Origin: Marinobacterium halophilum
Lineage (GTDB): Bacteria > Pseudomonadota > Gammaproteobacteria > Pseudomonadales > Balneatricaceae
NCBI RefSeq assembly: GCF_003014615.1
Contig: NZ_PYGI01000005.1
Location: 1-64,000, forward strand
Direction of reading: 5' to 3'
DNA: 64,000 nt
A program made the position numbers and the translations under genes. The notes beneath the pieces were generated by a model. It did no database searches. It was not told where the DNA came from and worked only from the letters and a program-made list of their open reading frames with translations. Shown here piece after piece: positions 17,528 to 26,957 of this stretch; position 1 is the first letter of the stretch; every line of letters starts with the position of its first letter.

Positions 17528-18901
17528 TCAACCTTCGCCTTCCTGCTTTTTTTCCAGCTGCTTCTTTTCGCGCTTGCGCTCATACATCCGGCTGTCGGCC
17601 AAATTGATGATTTCATCAGCCGAATGACCATCATCCGGGAAAACCGCATACCCCACACTGGCCGAAATGGAGAGCGTCAGTCCATCAATGATGAATGGCT
17701 CTGCCATCAGCTCCTCTATTTTGCTCGCCAGTTGCTCCACATGTTCCCGCGCAACGCCCGGCTGCAACACAATAAATTCGTCACCACCATTGCGCGCAAG
17801 CGTATCGCTGACTCGGGTATTCTGCTCGATGCGCGCGGCTGCCTGAATCAATAACTGGTCACCCACTTGGTGACCGAAGGTATCGTTGACCTGCTTGAAA
17901 TGATTGAGGTCGATGAATAGCAGCGCAAAGCCATCACCGGTTCTGGCATACAATTGGCTCAGTTGCTCGGCGCGATACATCAGCAAACGACGATTGGCGC
18001 TGCCGGTCAAGGTATCGGTCAACGATTGCTTGTGAGCAAAACGGTACAGCTGAAACATGAGCACAGCTCCGCCCGCCAAAATGGCAATGATCAACCATGA
18101 CACCAGTCTCAAGATCACCACAGACGGCAACGTATGTCGCGTCAGACTGGCAGCCATCACCCAGCTACCGCTGGGGAAATACACCGACATTTTAGCCAGT
18201 GCCTGCTCGAAGACAACTTCCTCACCAAAGAACAGGTCACCCTGTTCGCCTTCCCCATCTGCACCACGGATGGCAATATTGAACCCACCCAAAACCTCGT
18301 GAACATCGGCCTGTCCAAGCAGTCGATCATAGTCGACAACAATAGACGCCAGCCCCCAATAGCGACGCACCGCATCGTCCTGGTAATAGATCGGCGTACG
18401 AGCAATCAACCCATGCCCACCCTGAATCAACGGCACCGGCCCTGCCAGCTTCATCTTGCCACTGCTCATGGCTTCCTCAACAGCAGGCCACTGCTGTGCA
18501 TTCGTGCGGTAATCCAACCCGATTGCCGCTTCGTTTCCTTGCAACGGATACACGAAACGAATCACATTGTCAGGAGCAAGACCAATATTGCGAACCAACG
18601 GCGCCTCACCCACAATTTCTCGCGAGAGCTCACGCCAGCGTTCAGGGGTACTCTGCGGTTGGACCGCAATAAATGTGGTTAAACTGCGGGAGAGGTAAAG
18701 CACCGAATTGATTTCACTCTCCATTCTGGCACGCATGCGCGCCAGCACAACAGTCGCTTCCATCTGAAGGATCTGTTCGGCGCGCTGTTGTGCCAAACCC
18801 GCCACATACTCAGTCAGACCCAAGCACACAATCAACATCACACCAATCAGGCTATACACCGGTGCGGCCGAAAGGCCTGCCCTGAGTAACTTCTGCTTCA
18901 T
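17528..18901 (-). CDS. Membrane CHASE-GGDEF diguanylate cyclase
   Basis: An inner-membrane sensor that makes c-di-GMP. From the preferred ATG at 18899-18901 (AGGGAG nine bases upstream) it has 457 residues: a membrane segment at about 12-32, a periplasmic CHASE-type sensing domain (about 45-230), a second membrane segment (about 267-290) and a C-terminal GGDEF domain with RNGGDEFIVL near 370. The inhibitory site RVSD lies five residues before GGDEF, so product feedback is expected. The signal it senses is unknown. It ends in a Lys/Glu-rich tail. The neighbour on the right, prpF, is separated by a terminator. Confidence 0.9.
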   Translation of the reverse strand: MKQKLLRAGLSAAPVYSLIGVMLIVCLGLTEYVAGLAQQRAEQILQMEATVVLARMRARMESEINSVLYLSRSLTTFIAVQPQSTPERWRELSREIVGEAPLVRNIGLAPDNVIRFVYPLQGNEAAIGLDYRTNAQQWPAVEEAMSSGKMKLAGPVPLIQGGHGLIARTPIYYQDDAVRRYWGLASIVVDYDRLLGQADVHEVLGGFNIAIRGADGEGEQGDLFFGEEVVFEQALAKMSVYFPSGSWVMAASLTRHTLPSVVILRLVSWLIIAILAGGAVLMFQLYRFAHKQSLTDTLTGSANRRLLMYRAEQLSQLYARTGDGFALLFIDLNHFKQVNDTFGHQVGDQLLIQAAARIEQNTRVSDTLARNGGDEFIVLQPGVAREHVEQLASKIEELMAEPFIIDGLTLSISASVGYAVFPDDGHSADEIINLADSRMYERKREKKQLEKKQEGEG

Positions 18902-18998
18902 GGGAAACCGCTCCCTGCCACCGTGCTGGCATAAAAACTTATCCAGACAATATGGCATACTCTTGCGCACAGTGCATTGATATAAAAGCACTAACGCA

Positions 18999-19025
18999 AA
19001 ACGCCCGCTATCTTAGCGGGCGTTT
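18999..19025 (-). terminator. Intrinsic terminator of the prp operon
   Basis: A perfect 12-bp stem (18999-19010 with 19014-19025) with a 3-base loop lies 27 bases beyond the prpF stop codon. On the minus strand it ends in a short T run. Confidence 0.8.
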
Positions 19026-19052
19026 GAAGCATGCTTGGTCATCATGGTGATA

Positions 19053-20231
19053 TCAGAAGATATCACCTGGCACACGCACCAACCCTTCCATCAATACGCG
19101 AGCACTACGGCTCATGACCGCTTTCTTTGCGGTCCATTCACCATTGACTTCTTCCGCCGCTGCGCCTACACGCAAGGTGCCAGAAGGATGGCCAAAGGTA
19201 ACGGCATCGCGATCAACACCACCGGCAGCAAGGTTGACCAGCGTACCCGGCACGGCAGCCGCCGTTGCGATGGCAACAGAGGCGGTCCCCATCATTGCAT
19301 GGTGCAACTTGCCCATGGACAAGGCACGCACACAAACATCGATGTCATTGGTCGTAATCTGCTTGCCACTGGACGCTTCATAGTCAGTAGCCGGGGCGAC
19401 AAAGGCGATCTTCGGCGTATGCTGACGAGCAACGGCTTCAGAGATATCCTGAATCAGACCCATCTTCACCGCACCGTAGGCACGCATGGTTTCAAAACGT
19501 GCGAGCGCTTCAGCATCGGAGTTGATGTCTTTCTGCAGCTCGGTACCGGTATAACCGATATCAGCCGCGTTGACGAAGATTGTCGGGATACCCGCATTGA
19601 TCATCGTTGCCTTGAACGTACCGACACCCGGCACTTCCAAATCATCAACCAGATTGCCGGTCGGGAACATGGAACCTTCGCCATCGGCCGGGTCCATGAA
19701 TTCGATAACCACTTCGGCAGCCGGGAAGGTCACGCCATCCAGCTCGAAATCACCGGTTTCCTGCACCTCACCATGGGTGATAGGCACATGAGCGATGATC
19801 GTCTTCTGGATGTTTTTCTGCCAGATCCGCACGGTGCAGATACCGTTTTCAGGGATACGGTCAGCGTCAACCAGACCGCCACTGATGGCGAATGCACCGA
19901 CCGCTGCGGTCAGGTTACCGCAGTTACCGGACCAGTCCACAAACGGTTTATTGATGGCAACCTGCCCGAACAGGTAGTCGACATCGTGATCCGGCTGGGT
20001 ACTTTTATCCAGAATGACCGTCTTGGAGGTGCTGGAGGTCGCGCCACCCATGCCGTCGATCTGCTGACCATAGGGATCAGGACTGCCGATTACACGCTGC
20101 AGCAGCTTGTCACGGGCTGCACCGGGCTCCTGACACGCGGCAGGCAGATCCTGACGGCGAAAGAAGACGCCCTTGCTGGTACCACCACGGATGTACGTGG
20201 CAGGTACTTTAATCTGGGGAACACTGGACAT
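19053..20231 (-). CDS. prpF: PrpF, 2-methylaconitate cis-trans isomerase
   Basis: A 392-residue cytoplasmic isomerase that works with AcnD in the AcnD/PrpF variant of the 2-methylcitrate cycle. It starts MSSVPQIKVPATYIRGGTSKG and has the family blocks GGATSSTSKTVI, WSGNCGNLTAAVGAFA (with the conserved Cys) and ATMINAGIPTIFVNA of the diaminopimelate-epimerase-like fold. GGAG lies seven bases before the ATG. It is the last gene of the operon, 65 bases after acnD, and a terminator follows. Confidence 0.95.
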   Translation of the reverse strand: MSSVPQIKVPATYIRGGTSKGVFFRRQDLPAACQEPGAARDKLLQRVIGSPDPYGQQIDGMGGATSSTSKTVILDKSTQPDHDVDYLFGQVAINKPFVDWSGNCGNLTAAVGAFAISGGLVDADRIPENGICTVRIWQKNIQKTIIAHVPITHGEVQETGDFELDGVTFPAAEVVIEFMDPADGEGSMFPTGNLVDDLEVPGVGTFKATMINAGIPTIFVNAADIGYTGTELQKDINSDAEALARFETMRAYGAVKMGLIQDISEAVARQHTPKIAFVAPATDYEASSGKQITTNDIDVCVRALSMGKLHHAMMGTASVAIATAAAVPGTLVNLAAGGVDRDAVTFGHPSGTLRVGAAAEEVNGEWTAKKAVMSRSARVLMEGLVRVPGDIF

Positions 20232-20296
20232 GGATATGCTCCACGAAAGAAACAGAAAATACCCGAACCATCAGCGATGGCTCGGGCAAATGGGGA

Positions 20297-22903
20297 TCAG
20301 CTGGTGGTTTCAGACTGCAGGAAGTCCTGTGCGAAACGCTGCAGTACACCGCCGGCGTTGTACACGTTGACTTCAGCCGCAGTATCCAGACGGCAGGTCA
20401 CTGCAACTTCAACGGTTTCGCCATTGCGACGGTTGATAACCAGTGTCAGCTCAGCGCCCGGTGAAATGTCGCCTTTCACATCGTAGGTTTCAGTCCCATC
20501 GATGTTGTAGGTGTGACGCGTTTCGCCCGCTTTGAACTGCAACGGCAGTACGCCCATGCCCACCAGGTTGGTGCGGTGAATGCGCTCGAAGCCTTCAGCC
20601 ACGATCGCTTCAACACCCGCCAGACGCACGCCCTTGGCCGCCCAGTCACGGGACGAACCCTGACCATAGTCGGCACCGGCCACGATGATCAGCGGCTGCT
20701 TACGCTCCATGTAGGTCTCAATCGCTTCCCACATGCGGGTGACTTTGCCTTCCGGCTCGACACGCGCCAGCGAACCCTGTTTGACTTCACCATCAACCAC
20801 GGCCATTTCATTGATCAACTTCGGGTTAGCGAAGGTTGCACGCTGTGCGGTCAGGTGATCACCACGGTGAGTCGCGTACGAGTTGAAGTCCTCTTCCGGC
20901 AGACCCATCTTGTGCAGGTACTCACCTGCAGCACTGTCCATCATGATCGCGTTGGACGGCGACAAATGGTCAGTGGTGATGTTATCCGGCAGTACTGCCA
21001 GCGGACGCATACCGGTCAGGGTACGTTCAGCGGCCAACGCGCCTTCCCAGTATGGCGGACGACGGATGTAGGTAGACATCGGACGCCAGTCATACAGCGG
21101 GCTTTCAGCTTCTTCAAACTTGCCCAGATCGAACATCGGGATGTAGATCTGGTTGAACTGTTCCGGCTTGACGCTTTCTTTTACGATTGCATCGATTTCT
21201 TCATCCGACGGCCACAGATCTTTCAATGTGATCGGGTTACCCGCCTGATCGGTACCCAGCACATCTTTCTCGATATCGAAGCGCATGGTACCGGCAATCG
21301 CGTAGGCAACAACCAGTGGCGGAGACGCCAGGAACGCCTGCTTGGCATACGGATGGATACGACCATCGAAGTTACGGTTACCGGACAGTACGGCAGTTGC
21401 GTACAGGTCACGATCGATGATCTCCTGCTGGATTTCGGGGTCCAGTGCGCCAGACATGCCGTTACAAGTGGTGCAGGCATAGGCAACGATACCGAAACCG
21501 AGCTTTTCCAGCTCAGGCAGCAGGCCAGAATCTTCCAGATACAGACGCGCTACTTTGGAACCCGGTGCAAAAGAAGATTTCACCCACGGCTTGCGGACAA
21601 GACCCAGCTCGTTGGCTTTTTTGGCCAGCAAGCCAGCCGCGACCACGTTACGCGGGTTGGAGGTATTGGTGCAGGAGGTAATCGCTGCGATGATCACCGC
21701 ACCATCCGGCATCAAGCCTGCTTTCTCTTCCGCCTGCGCTTCTGCCAAATGACCTGAAATACCACGTTCAGCCAGTTCAGAAGTCGGCAGACGACGGTGC
21801 GGGTTGGACGGACCTGCCATGTTGCGCACAACACTGGACAGATCGAACTCCAGTACACGCTCGTATTCGGCTTCAACCAGGCTGTCTGCCCAGAGACCGG
21901 TTTCCTTGGCGTACTGCTCAACCAGCGCAACCTGTTCCGGTTCACGACCGGTCAGTCTCAGGTAATCCAGCGTCTGGTCATCGATGTAGAACATGCCGGC
22001 AGAGGCACCGAACTCCGGCGTCATGTTGGAGATGGTCGCACGGTCACCGATGGTCAGGCTATTGGCACCTTCACCGAAGAACTCCAGATAGGCACCCACC
22101 ACGCGCTCCTGACGCAGGAACTCGGTGATCGCCAGAACGATATCCGTTGCCGTGATGCCCGGCTGACGCTTGCCCACCAGCTTCACGCCGACGATATCCG
22201 GCAGACGCATCATGGAGGGCAGACCCAGCATGACGGTTTCAGCTTCCAGTCCACCAACGCCGATGGCAATAACGCCCAGACAGTCTATATGCGGGGTATG
22301 GGAGTCAGTACCCACACAGGTGTCCGGGAATGCAACACCGTCACGCGCCTGGATCACCGGAGACATTTTCTCCAGGTTGATCTGGTGCATGATGCCGTTA
22401 CCGGCCGGGATTACATCCACGTTTTTGAATGCGGTTTTAGTCCACTCGATGAAGTGGAAACGGTCTTCGTTGCGACGGTCTTCAATGGCGCGGTTCTTTT
22501 CGAACGCGTCCGGATCGAAACCTGCCGCTTCAACGGCCAGCGAGTGGTCAACGATCAGCTGAGTCGGCACTACCGGGTTGACCTTGGAAGGGTCACCGCC
22601 CTTTTCAGCGATCGCATCACGAAGACCCGCCAGATCGACCAGTGCGGTCTGACCCAGAATGTCATGGCAGACCACACGGGCCGGGTACCATGGGAAGTCG
22701 AGGTCACGCTTGCGCTCGATCAGCTGCTTCAGCGAGTCGGTCAGCGCTTCTGGCTCACAGCGACGTACCAGCTGCTCGGCCAGTACACGCGAGGTGTATG
22801 GCAGTGTAGCGTATGCGCCCGGCTGGATCGCTTCGACGGCCGCGCGGGTGTCAAAGTAGTCCAGATCGGTACCGGGCAGGGATTTACGGAATTCTGTATT
22901 CAT
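20297..22903 (-). CDS. acnD: AcnD, Fe/S-dependent 2-methylcitrate dehydratase
   Basis: An aconitase-family [4Fe-4S] enzyme of 868 residues that dehydrates 2-methylcitrate in propionate breakdown, replacing PrpD. Cluster ligands are in ITSCTNTSNP and CTTCNGMSG; DYGQGSSRDWAAKG in the swivelling domain is also seen. The ATG at 22901-22903 gives the usual AcnD opening MNTEFRKSLPGT; upstream in-frame ATG (22933) and GTG (22948) codons lack better ribosome-binding sites, so the start is moderately sure. No prpD gene is present in this operon. Confidence 0.94.
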   Translation of the reverse strand: MNTEFRKSLPGTDLDYFDTRAAVEAIQPGAYATLPYTSRVLAEQLVRRCEPEALTDSLKQLIERKRDLDFPWYPARVVCHDILGQTALVDLAGLRDAIAEKGGDPSKVNPVVPTQLIVDHSLAVEAAGFDPDAFEKNRAIEDRRNEDRFHFIEWTKTAFKNVDVIPAGNGIMHQINLEKMSPVIQARDGVAFPDTCVGTDSHTPHIDCLGVIAIGVGGLEAETVMLGLPSMMRLPDIVGVKLVGKRQPGITATDIVLAITEFLRQERVVGAYLEFFGEGANSLTIGDRATISNMTPEFGASAGMFYIDDQTLDYLRLTGREPEQVALVEQYAKETGLWADSLVEAEYERVLEFDLSSVVRNMAGPSNPHRRLPTSELAERGISGHLAEAQAEEKAGLMPDGAVIIAAITSCTNTSNPRNVVAAGLLAKKANELGLVRKPWVKSSFAPGSKVARLYLEDSGLLPELEKLGFGIVAYACTTCNGMSGALDPEIQQEIIDRDLYATAVLSGNRNFDGRIHPYAKQAFLASPPLVVAYAIAGTMRFDIEKDVLGTDQAGNPITLKDLWPSDEEIDAIVKESVKPEQFNQIYIPMFDLGKFEEAESPLYDWRPMSTYIRRPPYWEGALAAERTLTGMRPLAVLPDNITTDHLSPSNAIMMDSAAGEYLHKMGLPEEDFNSYATHRGDHLTAQRATFANPKLINEMAVVDGEVKQGSLARVEPEGKVTRMWEAIETYMERKQPLIIVAGADYGQGSSRDWAAKGVRLAGVEAIVAEGFERIHRTNLVGMGVLPLQFKAGETRHTYNIDGTETYDVKGDISPGAELTLVINRRNGETVEVAVTCRLDTAAEVNVYNAGGVLQRFAQDFLQSETTS

Positions 22904-23032
22904 GGCGTCGGGCATCCATCGAGTAGTATTCATTGACGCGGGGCACACGCAAACACGTTGCTAGCGCATGCACCCAGGTGATTATGCCGCTGAGACGGCG
23001 ACTGCCACGGCAGCCACCACTCAAGGACAGAA

Positions 23033-24163
23033 TCAGGCGCGATCTTCGATCGCAACCCACTCGGCCGACTCGGGGCCGGTGTAGTCCGCGGACGGACGGA
23101 TGATGCGGTTATTGGCACGCTGTTCCATGACATGCGCGGTCCAGCCTGCGACACGCGAACATACGAAGATCGGCGTGAACAGCTCGGTCGGGATACCCAT
23201 GAAGTGGTAAGCCGACGCGTGGAAGAAGTCTGCGTTGCAAAACAGTTTCTTTTCACGCCACATGACGGCTTCAACACGCTCGGAAACCGGATACAGCACA
23301 GTGTCACCCACCTGCTCAGCCAGCTTCTCGGACCATTCTTTAATGATCGCGTTGCGCGGGTCGGAGTCACGGTAGATCGCGTGACCGAAGCCCATGATCT
23401 TGTCTTTGCGTGCCAGCATGCCCATGATCGCGTCTTCCGCTTCATCAGCAGATTTCCAGCTCTCGATCATCGCCATGGCCGCTTCATTGGCACCACCATG
23501 CAGCGGGCCGCGCAGTGAGCCGATCGCGGCAGTCACGCAGCTGTGGATGTCAGACAATGTAGAAGCACATACACGTGCCGTGAACGTAGAGGCGTTGAAC
23601 TCGTGCTCGGCATACAGGATCAGCGAAGCGTGCATCACTTTAACGTGCAGCGGCTCCGGTTTCTTGTCGTGCAGGGTCCAGAGGAAGTGCTCGCCAATGG
23701 AGTCCGCGTCGGTCTCGGTGTTGATACGCTTGCCGTTGTGGGCAAAGTTGTACCAGTAGTTGATGATCGACGGGAATACAGCCAGCATGCGATCGATATG
23801 ATCGTGCTGTTCAGAGAAGTCCTGCTCGGTTTCCAGGTTACCCAGCATGGAGCAACCGGTCCGCATAACGTCCATCGGGTGGGCGTCTTTCGGGATCTGC
23901 TCAAGCACGACTTTCAGCGCTTCAGGCAGCGCACGCATGTTCTTCAGTTTGGCTTTGTATGCATTCAGCTCAGCCTGATTCGGCAGCTTGCCGTACAGCA
24001 ACAGGTAGGCCACTTCTTCGAATTCGGCCTTGTCAGCCAGTTCCTTGATGTCGTAGCCACGGTATGTCAGGCCGGCACCACTTTTGCCGACAGTACAGAG
24101 TGCGGTTTCACCCGCTGACTGGCCACGCAGGCCTGCACCACTGAGTTTTTTAGCTTCAGCCAT
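23033..24163 (-). CDS. prpC: 2-methylcitrate synthase
   Basis: Joins propionyl-CoA and oxaloacetate to 2-methylcitrate. It is a citrate-synthase-fold protein of 376 residues with the PrpC-type blocks GLTYRGYDIKELA, GPLHGGANEAAM (219-230, with active-site His222) and GFGHAIYRDSDPR (258-270, with His261). The ATG at 24161-24163 follows GGAG by six bases; a longer frame to 24178 would start inside this ribosome-binding region. It lies between prpB and acnD in the operon. Confidence 0.94.
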   Translation of the reverse strand: MAEAKKLSGAGLRGQSAGETALCTVGKSGAGLTYRGYDIKELADKAEFEEVAYLLLYGKLPNQAELNAYKAKLKNMRALPEALKVVLEQIPKDAHPMDVMRTGCSMLGNLETEQDFSEQHDHIDRMLAVFPSIINYWYNFAHNGKRINTETDADSIGEHFLWTLHDKKPEPLHVKVMHASLILYAEHEFNASTFTARVCASTLSDIHSCVTAAIGSLRGPLHGGANEAAMAMIESWKSADEAEDAIMGMLARKDKIMGFGHAIYRDSDPRNAIIKEWSEKLAEQVGDTVLYPVSERVEAVMWREKKLFCNADFFHASAYHFMGIPTELFTPIFVCSRVAGWTAHVMEQRANNRIIRPSADYTGPESAEWVAIEDRA

Positions 24164-24247
24164 CTGTATCTCCTTCATCTGTTGTCGGGAGGGCGCACCC
24201 TCCCTGTATCTGTCATCTTTCCGGTTGCCCGGATGATCACAGTGTTA

Positions 24248-25138
24248 TTATTTGTTTTTGCCTTCTTTAAAGAGGGCGTCCAGCTTCTGCTCGAAATCGT
24301 GATAGTTAAGGAAGTCGTACAGGTCCATGCGGGTCTGCATGCTGTCAACAACCGCCTTCTGATCACCGTCTTTCAGCAGGTGTTCGTAGACATTCAGTGC
24401 CGCCTTGTTGGCTGCACGGAAAGCGGACAGCGGGTACAGCACCATGGTAGCACCCGCGTCAGCCAGCTCGGCCTTGTTGAACAGCGGCGTAGCACCGAAC
24501 TCGGTGATATTGGCCAGCAGGTGCGAGCCGTTGATGCCTTTGGAAAAGGCCTGGTAATCATCAAGCGTATGCACGGCTTCAGCGAAGATACCGTCGGCAC
24601 CGGCTTCCAGACACGCCTGGGCACGTTCAACTGCAGCATTCAGACCTTCCATCTGGAACGCATCGGTACGGGCCATAATGAAGAAATCTTCATCGGTACG
24701 AGCGTCTACAGCAGCCTTGACGCGGTCAACCATCTCTTCCAGAGACACGATTTCCTTGTTCGGGCGGTGGCCGCAACGCTTCTGCGCAACCTGATCTTCG
24801 ATATGAACAGCGGCCGCGCCGCCTTTAGTCATCTCTTTCACGGCACGGGCAATGTTGAATGCACCACCCCAACCAGTGTCGATGTCGACCAGCAGCGGCG
24901 TATCAACTGCGCTGGTGATACGGCACACGTCTTCCAGCACATCATTCATGGAAGTCATACCCAGGTCAGGCAGGCCATACGATGCGTTGGCGACGCCGCC
25001 ACCGGACAAATAGATCGCCTGATGACCCACACGCGTTGCCATCATTGCATTGTACGCGTTAACAGTACCTACGATCTGCAGCGGCTGGTTTTCAGTCAAT
25101 GCTTTACGGAAGCGCGCACCTGCGGTCAAATTAGACAT
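24248..25138 (-). CDS. prpB: 2-methylisocitrate lyase
   Basis: Splits 2-methylisocitrate to pyruvate and succinate. It has 296 residues from the ATG at 25136-25138, which has AAGGGG six bases upstream; this start overlaps the end of the upstream regulator gene by eight bases, indicating coupling. Family features are [15 protein letters not shown] (Mg-binding aspartates), the catalytic loop KRCGH (120-124, Cys122), and FIMARTDAF. It is the first enzyme gene of the prp operon. Confidence 0.95.
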   Translation of the reverse strand: MSNLTAGARFRKALTENQPLQIVGTVNAYNAMMATRVGHQAIYLSGGGVANASYGLPDLGMTSMNDVLEDVCRITSAVDTPLLVDIDTGWGGAFNIARAVKEMTKGGAAAVHIEDQVAQKRCGHRPNKEIVSLEEMVDRVKAAVDARTDEDFFIMARTDAFQMEGLNAAVERAQACLEAGADGIFAEAVHTLDDYQAFSKGINGSHLLANITEFGATPLFNKAELADAGATMVLYPLSAFRAANKAALNVYEHLLKDGDQKAVVDSMQTRMDLYDFLNYHDFEQKLDALFKEGKNK

Positions 25139-25853
25139 GTTCATCCCCTTCTGGTTTGGTCTCGACATCCAGCTTGGCTTCGATGTTGCGACGGGCCGCA
25201 CTGATGTGACGACGCATCAACATTTCGGCCAGCTCTTCATCCCGGGACTCGATCGCATCGATAATCTGGCGATGCTCTTTGAGTGCCCGCTTGGGACGAG
25301 AACTGGATACACTGAATTGATAACGGTACATACGTACCAGGTGATACAGGTCATCTCCCAGCAGCTCCAGCAGCTTGGAGTTTTTACTGCCCTGTACGAT
25401 TCGGTAATGGAAATCGAGATCGCCCTCTTTCTGAAAGTAGGACCGACCCTCGCGTTGTTCGACAGAGGTTTCATGCTCGTCCAGCAAGCGTTTGAGGCTC
25501 GCGATCTCTTCATTCGTCATGTTCTGTGCGGCCTGACGGCAGGCCATGCCTTCAAGTGCTTCGCGCACTCGGTAGATCTCGATCAGTTCACGTGTTGATA
25601 ACTGAACGACCCGCGCACCCACATGGGCCTTGCGCTCAACAAGACGCCAGCCTTCCAGGCGACGAATCGCCTCACGCAACGGACCACGGCTAATGCCGTA
25701 GGTGCGTGCCAGCTCAGGCTCACTGATCTTGTGTCCGGGCGGTATATCGCCCTTGACGATCGCCGTTACGATCTGACGGCAGACCTTGTCAGCCAATGTC
25801 CGTGCTTCAGGTTCCAGTGGCGCCGTTTTCGGCTGCCCGCTTTTATCACTCAC
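25131..25853 (-). CDS. GntR-family (FCD) regulator of the prp operon
   Basis: A DNA-binding regulator of about 240 residues. The winged helix (about residues 15-85, with [20 protein letters not shown]) is followed by an FCD ligand domain. The longest frame begins at 25916, but that would place a perfect palindromic operator within the gene; GTG codons at 25851-25853 (giving MSDKSG) and 25860-25862 are more likely starts, and I cannot decide firmly between them. Its position as first gene and its coupling with prpB argue that it controls the operon, probably through a methylcitrate-cycle metabolite. Confidence 0.85.
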   Translation of the reverse strand: MSDKSGQPKTAPLEPEARTLADKVCRQIVTAIVKGDIPPGHKISEPELARTYGISRGPLREAIRRLEGWRLVERKAHVGARVVQLSTRELIEIYRVREALEGMACRQAAQNMTNEEIASLKRLLDEHETSVEQREGRSYFQKEGDLDFHYRIVQGSKNSKLLELLGDDLYHLVRMYRYQFSVSSSRPKRALKEHRQIIDAIESRDEELAEMLMRRHISAARRNIEAKLDVETKPEGDEHV

Positions 25854-25875
25854 GTTCTGCACAACCCCGATCAAG

Positions 25876-25887
25876 ATTGTCGACAAT
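25876..25887. promoter_or_regulatory. Palindromic operator before the prp regulator gene
   Basis: ATTGTCGACAAT is a perfect 12-bp palindrome of the type bound by FCD-class GntR proteins. A related half-conserved copy, ATTGTCAACAT, lies at 25947-25957. Their place upstream of the regulator gene suggests autoregulation of the whole operon. Confidence 0.6.
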
Positions 25888-25982
25888 ATTTTAAGAAACA
25901 ACCATACCGATGCCAAATCCGAGCGTCAACTCAACCAGACTGAAAAATTGTCAACATCATACAAAAGTCTAGGGGGATTCCC

Positions 25983-26849
25983 TCAGACGGCATCCAGGTA
26001 ACGTTCCAGCTCTGCGCCCATGATCCTTGCGATCTGTCGCGGCTTTTGAAAAGGCAGTGAATGATCCGTGCCCGACACCATGAAATAGTGCCAATTCGGC
26101 ATCCTTTCCGCCAAACTCAAATGTAGCTGATGCATCAATTCGACGCTTTGCCCACCAATAAAGCTACTGACATCCCCCTGTGCAGCAACCAACGCATTAC
26201 GATCAATGCTGTTAATGGCAGCTGTGACCGCATCCAATGAGTGCGCAAAACCAAGAGGACGACGCGCCAAGCGACTCACTGCGGCGGCATCAGCCTGCTC
26301 GGACACCCTCCGGTTCGGCGAGATGGTATTCAGAAATTGTCGAATACCCTGTTCGCGATCAACTGATCGCAGGTGTACCGCCGCTTCCGAATACCGCTGA
26401 CGCAACTCGACGGTGCTCTGCCAATCCGGACGATCCAACACTGCAGACTCGAGCAGGAACTGCTTGCCAACCCGGTCAGGGTAACGCTGCTTGAGCAGCA
26501 TACTGACCAAACCACCCAGCGAATATCCTCCGAGGTCGAATTGCCACCATCCCAGATGATCGACCAATACCCCCATATCATTGACCAGCTCATGCACATC
26601 AAACGCATGCTCTTGATGATCCGGAAAATGACTGTGCCCGGTACCGCGCAGGTCGGGTACCAGTATTTCACTCCAATGGTTCAAACAGGCCGTCAGCATA
26701 TGCCAGGTATCTTCGCCTGCCACGCCGGCACCATGAATCAATAACAGCCGACGCGACGACAACGCGCCCCGATTGCGATACACGCGGTAGTGCAAATGCT
26801 GATCCGGTAGCGTGAGCACGGCGTCCTGATGTTCAAAAGGGTGTTTCAT
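25983..26849 (-). CDS. Alpha/beta hydrolase of unknown substrate
   Basis: A cytoplasmic alpha/beta-hydrolase of 288 residues. The oxyanion region LLLIHGAGVAGEDTWH, the nucleophile elbow GGYSLGGLV (Ser) and a late SGTDHSLPF (His) outline a complete triad; DLRGTGHS is also typical. The substrate cannot be inferred. The ATG at 26847-26849 has AGGA eight bases upstream; the frame open to 26927 is not needed. It is divergent from pabB with about 108 bases between the starts. Confidence 0.85.
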   Translation of the reverse strand: MKHPFEHQDAVLTLPDQHLHYRVYRNRGALSSRRLLLIHGAGVAGEDTWHMLTACLNHWSEILVPDLRGTGHSHFPDHQEHAFDVHELVNDMGVLVDHLGWWQFDLGGYSLGGLVSMLLKQRYPDRVGKQFLLESAVLDRPDWQSTVELRQRYSEAAVHLRSVDREQGIRQFLNTISPNRRVSEQADAAAVSRLARRPLGFAHSLDAVTAAINSIDRNALVAAQGDVSSFIGGQSVELMHQLHLSLAERMPNWHYFMVSGTDHSLPFQKPRQIARIMGAELERYLDAV

Positions 26850-26957
26850 CTTAAATGTCCTGTAGGTACAACCAGTCATATTATAAACACCGATGCCCCC
26901 AAGGCTCGCACAGACTCCCCTGAACACGCTAAAATAGGGATTTTCCGGGGCTTAAGG

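Noticed and set aside
19035-20486. A 483-codon open frame on the plus strand
   Set aside because: It lies opposite prpF and the end of acnD, whose families are certain. Its protein is rich in His/Arg and has no family features; it is a shadow frame of GC-rich coding DNA.
20513-22936. Two long plus-strand frames (414 and 379 codons)
   Set aside because: Both are antisense to acnD, which has complete aconitase motifs. Codon-position shadowing explains them.
26829-26957. N-terminal extension of pabB
   Set aside because: It overlaps the divergent hydrolase start and is not PabB-like; the TTG at 26958 gives the usual PabB length.
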